Positions 1 to 5,840 of a stretch of DNA of 7,674 bases are shown one piece after another. Where the stretch lies: contig DMYQ01000124.1 of NCBI GenBank assembly GCA_003482555.1, positions 27,701-35,374 of the forward strand, given 5' to 3'. The notes under the pieces were generated by a model, which did no database searches, was not told the origin of the DNA, and was given only the letters and a program-made list of their open reading frames with translations. The translations under genes and the position numbers were made by a program. This DNA comes from Janthinobacterium sp. (GTDB lineage: Bacteria > Pseudomonadota > Gammaproteobacteria > Burkholderiales > Burkholderiaceae_D). The first letter of the stretch is position 1. Each line of letters starts with the position of its first letter.

Positions 1-36
1 CTGAGCCTGTCACTGAGCCTGTCGCTGAGTCTGTAT
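1..36. repeat. Three tandem 12-bp units at the window edge
   Basis: Three consecutive 12-bp units start CTGAGCCTGTC, CTGAGCCTGTC and CTGAGTCTGT. The first two differ only at the twelfth base; the third has one internal change and diverges at its end. Read on the plus strand in frame 1 they encode an alternating Leu-Ser run that stays open from the window edge to a TAG at 46-48. They could therefore be the 3' end of an upstream plus-strand gene or a non-coding microsatellite. The array may continue to the left, so its full length is unknown. Confidence 0.6.
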
Positions 37-60
37 ATCTTAGTTTAGCCGGCACCGCCT

Positions 61-555
61 TTACTGCAACATCTCGGTCGACAGTTCCAGGGTTTCCTTG
101 ATTTCTTCCATCACCACATAGCTCTTCGACTGCGCCGCGCCCGGCAATTGCAGCAGCATGTCGCCCAGCAGCTTGCGGTATTCCGCCATTTCGTGGATAC
201 GCGCCTTGATCAGGTAATCGAAGTCGCCCGACACCAGGTGGCATTCCTGTACTTCCGGGATGCGCAGCACTTCGCGCCGGAATTGCTCGAAGGTGGTGGC
301 CGACTTTTGGTTCAGGGTGATTTCCACGAAGACCAGCAATTTCGCCCCCAGCGCGGCCGGTTTCACCTTGGCGTAATAGCCGGTGATGACGCCGTCGCGC
401 TCCATGCGCTTGACCCTTTCGATGCAGGGCGTGATCGACAGGCCGACGCGCTCGCCCAGATCCTTCATCGAGATGCGGCCCTCGCGTTGCAGGATGCGCA
501 GGATGTTGCGGTCGAGCTTGTCGAGGCCGCGCTGGGATTCTTTTTGAATTCGCAT
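61..555 (-). CDS. lrp: Lrp/AsnC-family transcriptional regulator (Lrp, DadR-like)
   Basis: This encodes a 164-residue DNA-binding regulator of amino-acid metabolism, the same length as E. coli Lrp. An N-terminal winged helix-turn-helix covers about residues 11-61 (LDRNILRILQREGRIS, then VGLSITPCIERVKRMERDG). A short linker leads to the C-terminal RAM/effector domain (about 72-150), with the family signatures LVFVEITLN, QECHLVSGDFDYL (about 103-115) and YRKLLGDMLLQLPG. From memory of E. coli Lrp, the RAM domain is highly similar, so this is a true Lrp type rather than a distant AsnC paralogue. It is divergent from dadA; in pseudomonads the equivalent regulator (DadR) activates dadAX in response to alanine, so the same role is inferred here. 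The ATG at 555 gives the usual N-terminal length, although no strong Shine-Dalgarno precedes it. Leucine versus alanine responsiveness cannot be read from the sequence. Confidence 0.95.
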   Translation of the reverse strand: MRIQKESQRGLDKLDRNILRILQREGRISMKDLGERVGLSITPCIERVKRMERDGVITGYYAKVKPAALGAKLLVFVEITLNQKSATTFEQFRREVLRIPEVQECHLVSGDFDYLIKARIHEMAEYRKLLGDMLLQLPGAAQSKSYVVMEEIKETLELSTEMLQ

Positions 556-564
556 GATTATTTG

Positions 565-579
565 CTGAATATTTCGATT
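565..579. promoter_or_regulatory. Candidate Lrp-binding box between lrp and dadA
   Basis: CTGAATATTTCGATT matches the 15-bp E. coli Lrp consensus YAGHAWATTWTDCTR at 11 of 15 positions, including the whole central AWATTW core. It lies only 10 nt upstream of the lrp start codon, inside the AT-rich divergent spacer, a place suited to autoregulation and to control of dadA. The Lrp consensus is loose and AT-rich DNA matches it easily, so this is a candidate only. Confidence 0.3.
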
Positions 580-611
580 TATATGTGAACAAATGCTAGG
601 TCGCTGACATT

Positions 612-617
612 ATCATA
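612..617 (-). promoter_or_regulatory. Candidate -10 element for lrp
   Basis: On the minus strand the spacer reads TATGATAATG, giving a good sigma-70-type -10 hexamer (TATGAT, overlapping GATAAT) about 57 nt upstream of the lrp start codon. No convincing TTGACA-like -35 is found at 16-18 nt spacing; TCGACC at 18 nt is poor. The same bases are flanked by CGCT (602-605) and AGCG (617-620), a short dyad that could be part of an operator. No clear plus-strand promoter for dadA was recognised in this spacer. Confidence 0.25.
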
Positions 618-662
618 GCGCTAAATCTGGCACTTGGTCGAAATTTAAACGGGAAAAAATAT

Positions 663-1952
663 ATGCGCATCGTCATTCTGGGTAGCGGCGTCATCGGTGT
701 CACCAGTGCTTACTATCTGGCCAAGCAAGGCCATGAAGTCACCGTCATCGACCGTCAGCCCGGTCCCGCGCTGGAAACGAGCTTCGCCAACGCCGGCCAG
801 ATTTCTCCGGGCTACGCTTCGCCCTGGGCCGCGCCCGGGATTCCCTTCAAGGCCGTCAAGTGGATGTTGCAGCGCCACGCGCCGCTGTCGATCACGCCGG
901 ACGGCACCCTGTTCCAGTTGCAATGGATGTGGCAGATGTTGCGAAATTGCAACGCCGACCGCTACGCCGTCAACAAGGAACGCATGGTGCGCCTGGCCGA
1001 ATACAGCCGCGACTGCTTCAAGACCCTGCGCGCCGACACCGGCATCGCCTACGAAGGCCGGCAGCGGGGCACGATGCAATTGTTCCGCACCGAAAAGCAG
1101 TTCGCCGACGCCGCCAAGGATATCCAGGTGCTCAAGGATTCCGGCGTGCCCTATGAATTGCTGACGCGCGAAGAATTGGCGCGCGCCGAGCCGGCCCTGG
1201 GCGCCGTCAAGGACAAGCTGGTGGGCAGCCTGCGCCTGCCGAACGACGAAACGGGCGACTGTCAATTGTTTACCACGCGCCTCGCCGAGATGGCCGTCGC
1301 CCTGGGCGTGCGCTTCCGCTACGACGTGGAGATCGACGGCCTCGACGTGGCCGGCGACGAAATCCGCGGCGTGCGCTGCGGCGCCGAGCTGCTCAAGGCG
1401 GACGCCTATGTCGTCGCCCTGGGCGCTTACTCGACCACCTTGCTCAAGGGCGTGGTTGGCATTCCCGTGTATCCGCTCAAGGGTTACTCGATCACCGTGC
1501 CCATCGTCGATGCCGCCAAGGCGCCGACCTCGACCATCCTGGATGAAAGCTACAAGATCGCCGTCACCCGTTTCGACGACCGCATCCGCGTGGGCGGCAT
1601 GGCGGAAATCGCCGGCTTCGACACGCGCCTCAATCCGCGCCGCCGCGCCACCCTGGAAATGGTGGTCAACGACCTGTTTCCGGGCGGCGGAGACACGGCC
1701 CGCGCCGAATTCTGGACCGGCCTGCGGCCGATGACGCCGGACGGCACCCCCATCGTCGGGCGCACGCCGCTGCGCAATCTGTATCTGAACACCGGCCACG
1801 GCACCCTGGGCTGGACCATGTCTTGCGGCTCGGCGCAACTGCTGGCCGACTTGATCTCGGCGCGCCAGCCGGCCATCCTGGCCGACGACTTGTCGGTGAG
1901 CCGCTACGCCGGCGCCAGCGGCGCGCGCGACTTGAACTACGCGGGCGCCTGA
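663..1952 (+). CDS. dadA: D-amino acid dehydrogenase, small subunit (DadA)
   Basis: This encodes a 429-residue FAD flavoprotein (E. coli DadA is 432) of the DAO/glycine-oxidase fold. It oxidatively deaminates D-alanine and other D-amino acids to 2-oxo acids and ammonia, passing electrons to the membrane quinone pool. The N-terminus is a textbook dinucleotide-binding motif (MRIVILGSGVIGVTSAYYLA, ending in the acidic VTVIDR strand). Other DadA signatures follow: NAGQISPGYASPWAAPG, WMWQMLRNC, LPNDETGDCQLF, VYPLKGYS, RVGGMAEI, and near the C-terminus TGLRPMTPDGTPIVGRT and NTGHGTLGWTM. Remembered E. coli DadA aligns along its whole length, so the enzyme appears intact. The ATG at 663 begins right at the FAD motif, as in the family; the ribosome site is weak (GGGAAA at 651-656). 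It leads the dadA-dadX operon and is divergent from lrp. Confidence 0.97.
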   Translation: MRIVILGSGVIGVTSAYYLAKQGHEVTVIDRQPGPALETSFANAGQISPGYASPWAAPGIPFKAVKWMLQRHAPLSITPDGTLFQLQWMWQMLRNCNADRYAVNKERMVRLAEYSRDCFKTLRADTGIAYEGRQRGTMQLFRTEKQFADAAKDIQVLKDSGVPYELLTREELARAEPALGAVKDKLVGSLRLPNDETGDCQLFTTRLAEMAVALGVRFRYDVEIDGLDVAGDEIRGVRCGAELLKADAYVVALGAYSTTLLKGVVGIPVYPLKGYSITVPIVDAAKAPTSTILDESYKIAVTRFDDRIRVGGMAEIAGFDTRLNPRRRATLEMVVNDLFPGGGDTARAEFWTGLRPMTPDGTPIVGRTPLRNLYLNTGHGTLGWTMSCGSAQLLADLISARQPAILADDLSVSRYAGASGARDLNYAGA

Positions 1953-1955
1953 GCC

Positions 1956-3074
1956 ATGTCGGCCAACCCGCACAAGAACCGCAGCGGCGCGATCCTCACC
2001 GTCGACCTGGACGCGATCCGCGCCAACTACCGCCTGCTGCGCGAGCGCGCGGCGCCGGCGCTCTGCTCGGCGGTGATGAAGTCGGATGCCTACGGCCTGG
2101 GCGCGGCCATGGTGGGCGGCGCGCTCTACGCCGAGGGTTGCCGCCATTTCTTTGTCGCCCACCTGGACGAAGGCATCGCGCTGCGCCCGCACCTGGCGCC
2201 GGACGCCGCCATCTACGTGCTGCATGGGCCGCCGCCCGCGACCGAGGCCGAATTCACCGAGCACGCTCTGACGCCGGTCTTGAACAGCGTGCCACAAGCG
2301 GCCGGCTGGCGCGCCCATGCGGGGGCGCTGGGGCGCAGCCTGGACGCCATCGTCCAGGTCGATAGCGGCATGTCGCGCATGGGCATGGAACCGGCCGAGG
2401 TGGACGCCTGGCTGGCCGAACCGGGCTTCCTCGACGGCATACGCCTGCTGTACGTGATGAGCCACCTGGCTTGCGCCGACGTGCCCGACAATCCGATGAA
2501 CGCGCTGCAACTGGCGCGCTTCCAGGCCATCCGCGCGCGCCTGCCGGCTTGCCCGGCCAGCCTGGCCAATTCGTCCGCCATCTTCCTCGGCGCCGACTAC
2601 CATTTCGACCTGGTGCGTCCGGGCGCGGCCCTGTACGGCATCGCCCCCAATAGCGCCAGCGACAACCCGATGCGCCCGGTCGTGCGCCTGCAGGGCAAGG
2701 TGCTGCAAACCCGCACCATCGAGCGCGGCGATCACGTCGGCTACAGCTTGCGCTACACGGCCAGCGAAACGCGGCAAGTGGCGACCGTCTCGGTCGGCTA
2801 CGCCGATGGCTGGCTGCGCAGCATGAGCAATATCGGCGTGGCCATCGTCGACGGCGTGCGCGTGCCGCAGATAGGCGCCATCTCGATGGACAGCATCACC
2901 CTCGACGTCAGCGCCATCCCGAGCGCGCGCGTGCAACCGGGCAGCCTGGTCGACCTGATCTGCGCCGAGCACCCGGTCGACGCCGTGGCCGGACTGGCCA
3001 ACACCATCGGCTACGAAGTGTTGACCAACCTCGGCTCGCGCTACTACCGCGAATACACGGGCGCCGCCCGATAA
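1956..3074 (+). CDS. dadX: Alanine racemase, catabolic (DadX/Alr), PLP-dependent
   Basis: This encodes a 372-residue fold-type III PLP enzyme that interconverts L- and D-alanine, supplying D-alanine to DadA and potentially to peptidoglycan synthesis. The barrel starts with LTVDLDAIRANYRLL. The PLP lysine is K42 in AVMKSDAYGLG, and the second catalytic base is the Tyr of VGYADGW (about residue 282). QVDSGMSRMGM, MSHLACAD, HFDLVRPGAALYGI, ISMDSITLDVS and NTIGYEVLTNLGSRYYR are other family blocks. The start lies 3 nt after the dadA stop with little Shine-Dalgarno, which suggests translational coupling. No ridA-like gene separates dadA and dadX, unlike my recollection of the Pseudomonas order. 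The YGLG (not YGHG) after the lysine and the FFVAHLDEGIALR block recall alpha-proteobacterial-type racemases more than E. coli DadX. Substrate range beyond alanine is not determinable. Confidence 0.95.
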   Translation: MSANPHKNRSGAILTVDLDAIRANYRLLRERAAPALCSAVMKSDAYGLGAAMVGGALYAEGCRHFFVAHLDEGIALRPHLAPDAAIYVLHGPPPATEAEFTEHALTPVLNSVPQAAGWRAHAGALGRSLDAIVQVDSGMSRMGMEPAEVDAWLAEPGFLDGIRLLYVMSHLACADVPDNPMNALQLARFQAIRARLPACPASLANSSAIFLGADYHFDLVRPGAALYGIAPNSASDNPMRPVVRLQGKVLQTRTIERGDHVGYSLRYTASETRQVATVSVGYADGWLRSMSNIGVAIVDGVRVPQIGAISMDSITLDVSAIPSARVQPGSLVDLICAEHPVDAVAGLANTIGYEVLTNLGSRYYREYTGAAR

Positions 3075-3090
3075 GTTGCCGCAAAACGGC

Positions 3091-3151
3091 TGGGGTCAGG
3101 TCTCGCATTGTCGCTTTTTTCGAAAAAGCGACAATGCGAGACCTGACCCCA
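3091..3151. repeat. Perfect 29-bp-arm inverted repeat (REP/MITE-like palindrome)
   Basis: The left arm 3091-3119 (TGGGGTCAGGTCTCGC onward) is exactly complementary to the right arm 3123-3151 (ending GAGACCTGACCCCA), with a 3-nt loop (TCG) at 3120-3122. The T-run and A-run sit at the apex of the hairpin, so there is no trailing U-tract and it is not a typical intrinsic terminator, though so long a stem could still protect or attenuate the dadX transcript. It begins 16 nt after the dadX stop. GGGGTCAG ends of this kind are, from memory, dispersed in Oxalobacteraceae and related genomes near Y1 (REP-associated) tyrosine transposases. No transposase lies in this window, so a non-autonomous element is inferred. 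Confidence 0.85.
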
Positions 3152-3211
3152 TGATTGTCAACATAACATCATTGTTGCCATTATTGTGGGTGGCGCGTGC
3201 CGGGATGGTTT

Positions 3212-3239
3212 TGTGGCAAAATGTATCGAAATTGCCACA
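3212..3239. promoter_or_regulatory. Operator-like dyad TGTGGCAA-N12-TTGCCACA
   Basis: An exact 8-bp inverted repeat (3212-3219 and 3232-3239) is separated by 12 bp, so half-site centres are 20 bp apart, about two helical turns. This is the geometry expected of a dimeric regulator bound on one DNA face. It ends 32 nt before the FMN reductase start codon and lies within the expected promoter/leader region. No matching -35/-10 pair was recognised around it. The cognate regulator is unknown and none is encoded next to it. As RNA it could alternatively form a 12-nt-loop hairpin. Confidence 0.45.
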
Positions 3240-3271
3240 TCTCTTTTTCACTCAACATTCTGGGGATTTTC

Positions 3272-3835
3272 ATGAGCCAATACCATATCGCCGTCGTCGT
3301 CGGCAGCCTTCGCAAGGATTCCTTCAATCGCAAGTTGGCCAGTGCCATCGCCAAGCTGGCCCCCGCGCATTTTTCTTTCACGCAGGTGGAAATCGGCGAC
3401 TTGCCTCTGTATAGCCAGGATAACGATGGCCAGCCGCCCGAGCAGGTGACGCGCCTGAAATCGGCCCTGGGCGCCGCCCAGGGTTTCCTGTTCGTGACGC
3501 CGGAATACAATCGCTCGATTCCGGGCGTGCTCAAGAATGCGATCGATCACGCCTCGCGCCCTTATGGGCAAAGCGCCTGGGCCGGCAAACCGGCCGGCGT
3601 GCTGGGCGTGTCGGTGGGCGCCGCCGGCACGGCGATGGCGCAGCAGCATTTGCGCAATATCCTGGCGTATCTGGATGTGCCAACCTTGGGCCAGCCGGAA
3701 ATCTTCCTGCAGGCGAAGGAAGGCTTGTTCGACGACGCCGGCAATATCGGCCCCGCCAGCCTGAAGTTCTTGCAGGGCTGGATGGATCACTATGTGGCCT
3801 GGGTGGAAAAGCACTCCGGCGGACGCCTGGCCTAA
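3272..3835 (+). CDS. NAD(P)H-dependent FMN reductase, ChrR/YieF-like
   Basis: This encodes a 187-residue cytoplasmic flavodoxin-fold oxidoreductase, close to the length of E. coli ChrR/YieF (188). FMN phosphate-binding residues are in GSLRKDSFNR (11-20), and the flavin/dimer signature TPEYNRSIPGVLKNAID spans 76-92. AGKPAGVLGVSVG (about 104-116) forms a later core strand. Relatives reduce quinones, chromate, azo dyes or other electrophiles with two electrons from NAD(P)H; the physiological substrate here cannot be told. An upstream in-frame start at 3197 would add 25 residues with no family counterpart and run through the dyad. The ATG at 3272, preceded by GGGGA at 3262-3266, places the IAVVVGSLR strand at the N-terminus as in relatives and is preferred. 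It appears monocistronic: an inverted repeat and dyad lie upstream and an intrinsic terminator follows. Confidence 0.9.
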   Translation: MSQYHIAVVVGSLRKDSFNRKLASAIAKLAPAHFSFTQVEIGDLPLYSQDNDGQPPEQVTRLKSALGAAQGFLFVTPEYNRSIPGVLKNAIDHASRPYGQSAWAGKPAGVLGVSVGAAGTAMAQQHLRNILAYLDVPTLGQPEIFLQAKEGLFDDAGNIGPASLKFLQGWMDHYVAWVEKHSGGRLA

Positions 3836-3848
3836 TCCGAAGGAGCCG

Positions 3849-3870
3849 AGCCGCTGAGAAGCGGCTTTTT
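3849..3870 (+). terminator. Intrinsic terminator after the FMN reductase gene
   Basis: A 7-bp stem AGCCGCT/AGCGGCT closed by a GAGA (GNRA-type) tetraloop is followed directly by TTTTT. It lies 13 nt beyond the stop codon. On the minus strand the stem is not followed by a T-run, so it is not an obvious terminator for the convergent gene at 3945. Confidence 0.88.
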
Positions 3871-3944
3871 CATGTCGCGGGCTTGAGCTTGCCCGATCGG
3901 ATACGCGAATGCGCCGTGCCCGGGCGCTTGCCGCCGCGGCGGCC

Positions 3945-4721
3945 TTACTTCCCGGATGCGGCCGCCTGATCCGGCGTCGGCGCGGGTGGCGCCAGCCCCG
4001 CTTGCGCCAGCGCCAGCAGCAGCGCCGCGTAGTCGCGAAAGCCGAGCGCGGCGATGGCCAGTTCGCGCGTGATGCGGCCCTCGGAAAATTCAATCAGCGG
4101 ATCGGTGCGCAGCGCCACCTGCTGGCTGCGATAGCGCGCCAGCAACTGGTCGCCGCCGCCCGCGTTCAGGGCCATGCTCTTGGCCAGGTTGGCCGGCAAG
4201 GGGAGGCCGCCGATATCGATGATGACGCCGCCGGTGGCGCGGATCTGCTTGGCGCACACTTCGAAATAGGCGGCCGGGCTGGCCGCGCCCTCGGCGGCGG
4301 CGGCGCCGAACACCGGCCACTGGAAGCGGATCACGCGGTGGCGGAAGGCGTAGGAGCCGACGATCTTGGCGGCCCCGCGGCGCGCCGCGATCCACGCTTC
4401 GATGTCGGCATACAGCGCCTCGGCCTGCTCTTCGTTGGCGATCGCCTGGCGCAGCATGAGGCGTTCGGCCAGTTCGCGCACGTGCACGCCTTCCTCCGTT
4501 TGCGGCAGCAGGATATTGCACAGGCTTTCGGCGGCGTCGGCGTGGGTGCTGCCGACGCTGCCGGCCAGCCAGCGCCCCAGCGCCGTGGCGCAGGCCAGCG
4601 GGTCCACTTCATACATGCCCGACTGCGGGCCCGGAGTGGCGTTCGGCGACAGCGCGCGGTACAGTTTGGGGAAGTCGGCCTTGAGCCGCTCCGGCGTGGC
4701 GACGAGCGACACGGTGTTCAT
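3945..4721 (-). CDS. Hypothetical protein, 258 aa, mainly helical
   Basis: I do not recognise this family. The frame is open for 302 codons, but the ATG at 4721 is the best start because a strong Shine-Dalgarno (GAGGAGA, complement of 4729-4735) precedes it by about 7 nt; residues upstream look like untranslated sequence. There is no signal peptide or clear membrane segment, so it is probably cytoplasmic. The protein is Ala/Leu-rich with long predicted helices, e.g. VHVRELAERLMLRQAIANEE and ALYADIEAWIAARRG. A central stretch has KIVGSYAFRHRVIRFQWPVF, then a more beta-like GGVIIDIGGLPLPANLAKS, then ITRELAIAALGFRDYAALL. The tail is Ala/Pro-rich (APPAPTPDQAAASG). Start, codon use and convincing internal hydrophobic pattern support a real gene. 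It is convergent with the FMN reductase and divergent from the outer-membrane protein gene. No function is assigned. Confidence 0.75.
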   Translation of the reverse strand: MNTVSLVATPERLKADFPKLYRALSPNATPGPQSGMYEVDPLACATALGRWLAGSVGSTHADAAESLCNILLPQTEEGVHVRELAERLMLRQAIANEEQAEALYADIEAWIAARRGAAKIVGSYAFRHRVIRFQWPVFGAAAAEGAASPAAYFEVCAKQIRATGGVIIDIGGLPLPANLAKSMALNAGGGDQLLARYRSQQVALRTDPLIEFSEGRITRELAIAALGFRDYAALLLALAQAGLAPPAPTPDQAAASGK

Positions 4722-4728
4722 CTTGATT

Positions 4729-4735
4729 CTCCTCG
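4729..4735 (-). promoter_or_regulatory. Shine-Dalgarno that fixes the start of the 258-aa hypothetical protein
   Basis: The minus-strand sequence GAGGAGA sits 7 nt upstream of the ATG at 4721. None of the longer in-frame starts up to 4853 was seen to have a comparable site, so this motif decides the start. Confidence 0.75.
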
Positions 4736-4895
4736 AATGCGCCGTTTTCCCTACACGGGCGGTTGCTGGAAGCGCCGGCCAGTCTAACCGCAAGCCGGTT
4801 CGCGTGTCGCCGCGATGAAACTCGGCGGTTTTTTTCGCCGGCGCGGGGCGCACTAGTGGTAGGCTGGCGCTTTGGCAATAACTTGCGGATCATTC

Positions 4896-5669
4896 ATGAA
4901 TAAATTGCATGGCATTACCCTGCTGGCGCTGGCCGGCTTGGGCGCGCTGGCCGGCGCCGCGCGGGCGGAAGACGAGCCTGGCGTCACACCTTATCGCCCG
5001 TCGGTGTCGAGCCCGGCGCAATTGCCGCTGCCCGGGCAGCTCGAATTCGAGCTCGGCGGCTTGAACAGCAAACAGGACGATACCCGCCGCGCCAGCCTGC
5101 CTTACACCTTCAAGCTGGCCTTCAACGAGCAGTGGGGCGTATTGCTGGGCGGCGAAGCGTATGTGTCGGCGCGCGACGAGAGCGGCGCCCGCGCGAATGG
5201 CGTCGGCGACACCACCGTGGTGCTCAAGCGCGCTTTCCTGGTCGACAGCGCCACCGCCTTCGGCCTGGAGCTGGGCGCCAAGCTGGCGACGGCCAAGGAC
5301 ACGATAGGCAGCGGCCGGCGCGACTATAGCGTGAACGGCATTTTCAGCCGCGACCTCGGCAACGTGCACATGGACGCCAACCTGAACCTGACCCGCTTGG
5401 GCGACTATGAAGCCGACAGCGGGCGCACCCAGACCGGCCTGTCGACCTCGTTTTCCGTGCCGGTGTCGGAACAATGGGGCCTGACGGGCGAATTGTCGGG
5501 CACGCGCCGGCGCGGCGCCGACAGCACCGCGCAAGTGCTGGTGGCGGCCACCTACAGTCCGACGAAAAGGCTGGCCATCGACTTTGGCGTGGCGCGGGGC
5601 TTGACCTCGGCATCGCCCGACTGGTCGGTGTTCAGCGGTTTCGTGGTGCCGCTGGCGCGCCTGTGGTAA
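4896..5669 (+). CDS. Exported outer-membrane beta-barrel protein, phenol MetA-pathway/transporter-like
   Basis: This encodes a 257-residue precursor. MNKLHGITLLALAGLGALAG followed by AARA is a Sec signal peptide, with likely cleavage before EDEPGV. The mature part has alternating strands typical of a small outer-membrane barrel: GQLEFELGGLNSK, LPYTFKLAFNEQWGVLLGGE, GVGDTTVVLKRAFL, ATAFGLELGAKLATA, HMDANLNLTRLGDYE, QTGLSTSFSVPVSEQWGLTG, LAIDFGVARGL and FSGFVVPLARLW. It ends in an aromatic residue (Trp), compatible with a BAM recognition signal. The GVGDTT and NEQWG/SEQWGL turn motifs recall the 'putative MetA-pathway of phenol degradation' family (often labelled transporter), a fold-level resemblance; no ligand can be inferred. 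The ATG at 4896 is chosen over a TTG at 4872 because it gives a clean signal peptide. Shine-Dalgarno is weak. It is divergent from the hypothetical gene. Confidence 0.8.
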   Translation: MNKLHGITLLALAGLGALAGAARAEDEPGVTPYRPSVSSPAQLPLPGQLEFELGGLNSKQDDTRRASLPYTFKLAFNEQWGVLLGGEAYVSARDESGARANGVGDTTVVLKRAFLVDSATAFGLELGAKLATAKDTIGSGRRDYSVNGIFSRDLGNVHMDANLNLTRLGDYEADSGRTQTGLSTSFSVPVSEQWGLTGELSGTRRRGADSTAQVLVAATYSPTKRLAIDFGVARGLTSASPDWSVFSGFVVPLARLW

Positions 5670-5671
5670 GG

Positions 5672-5689
5672 GGATAAGCGGATAAGCGG
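5672..5689. repeat. Short tandem repeat GGATAAGC x2
   Basis: Two adjacent exact 8-bp copies (5672-5679, 5680-5687) plus GG follow the beta-barrel gene stop by two bases. They look like slippage in the 3' untranslated region. No terminator hairpin with a T-run is visible after this gene. Confidence 0.6.
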
Positions 5690-5741
5690 GCCCGACGATC
5701 CATATGTGCTTTAGCGTACGGATGAATCGGGGGCAAGCCGC

Positions 5742-5747
5742 TACAAT
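5742..5747 (+). promoter_or_regulatory. Candidate -10 element (TACAAT) upstream of the His-rich protein gene
   Basis: TACAAT matches the sigma-70 -10 consensus at 5 of 6 positions and lies 93 nt upstream of the chosen start codon at 5841, in the only sizeable gap before the 5841-7663 gene pair. The -35 position at 17-nt spacing (CGGATG) is a poor match, so activity without an activator is doubtful. Confidence 0.3.
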
Positions 5748-5840
5748 AGGCTTCAAGAGTCGGGCGGCGTGCGCCGTTCGATTCCCAATCTCGCGCCGTT
5801 GCGCGGTGCCGTTTTGCCTCAACAGATGAAAAGAGCCTTC

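Noticed and set aside
645..2972. 775-codon open frame on the minus strand, antisense to dadA and dadX
   Set aside because: It lies opposite two unmistakable enzyme genes. Its translation is a low-complexity Ala/Arg/Gly/His/Gln mix typical of antisense frames in GC-rich DNA, with no domain signature.
3091..3151. Interpreting the 29-bp inverted repeat as a classical intrinsic terminator of dadAX
   Set aside because: No T-tract follows the right arm (the sequence continues ATGATTGTC); the Ts are at the hairpin apex. It is better described as a palindromic repeat element, though termination is not excluded.
3197..3271. 25-residue N-terminal extension of the FMN reductase
   Set aside because: It has no family counterpart and runs through the operator-like dyad; the ATG at 3272 with GGGGA upstream gives the standard N-terminus.
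3930..3943. 14-bp perfect palindrome GCCGCCGCGGCGGC just past the hypothetical gene's stop
   Set aside because: Short GC-only palindromes arise readily in this composition, and there is no T-run on the minus strand to make it a terminator.
3909..4787. 292-codon open frame on the plus strand opposite the 258-aa hypothetical gene
   Set aside because: Its translation is Arg/Gly/Ala/Gln-rich with no motif, and the minus-strand frame has a strong Shine-Dalgarno and more protein-like composition. Because the minus-strand gene itself is unrecognised, this strand choice is less certain than the other shadow calls.
4823..4840. CGGCG...CGCCG stem around a T-run in the spacer before the beta-barrel gene
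   Set aside because: The stem is only 5 bp and the T-run lies in the loop rather than after the stem, so it does not behave as an intrinsic terminator.
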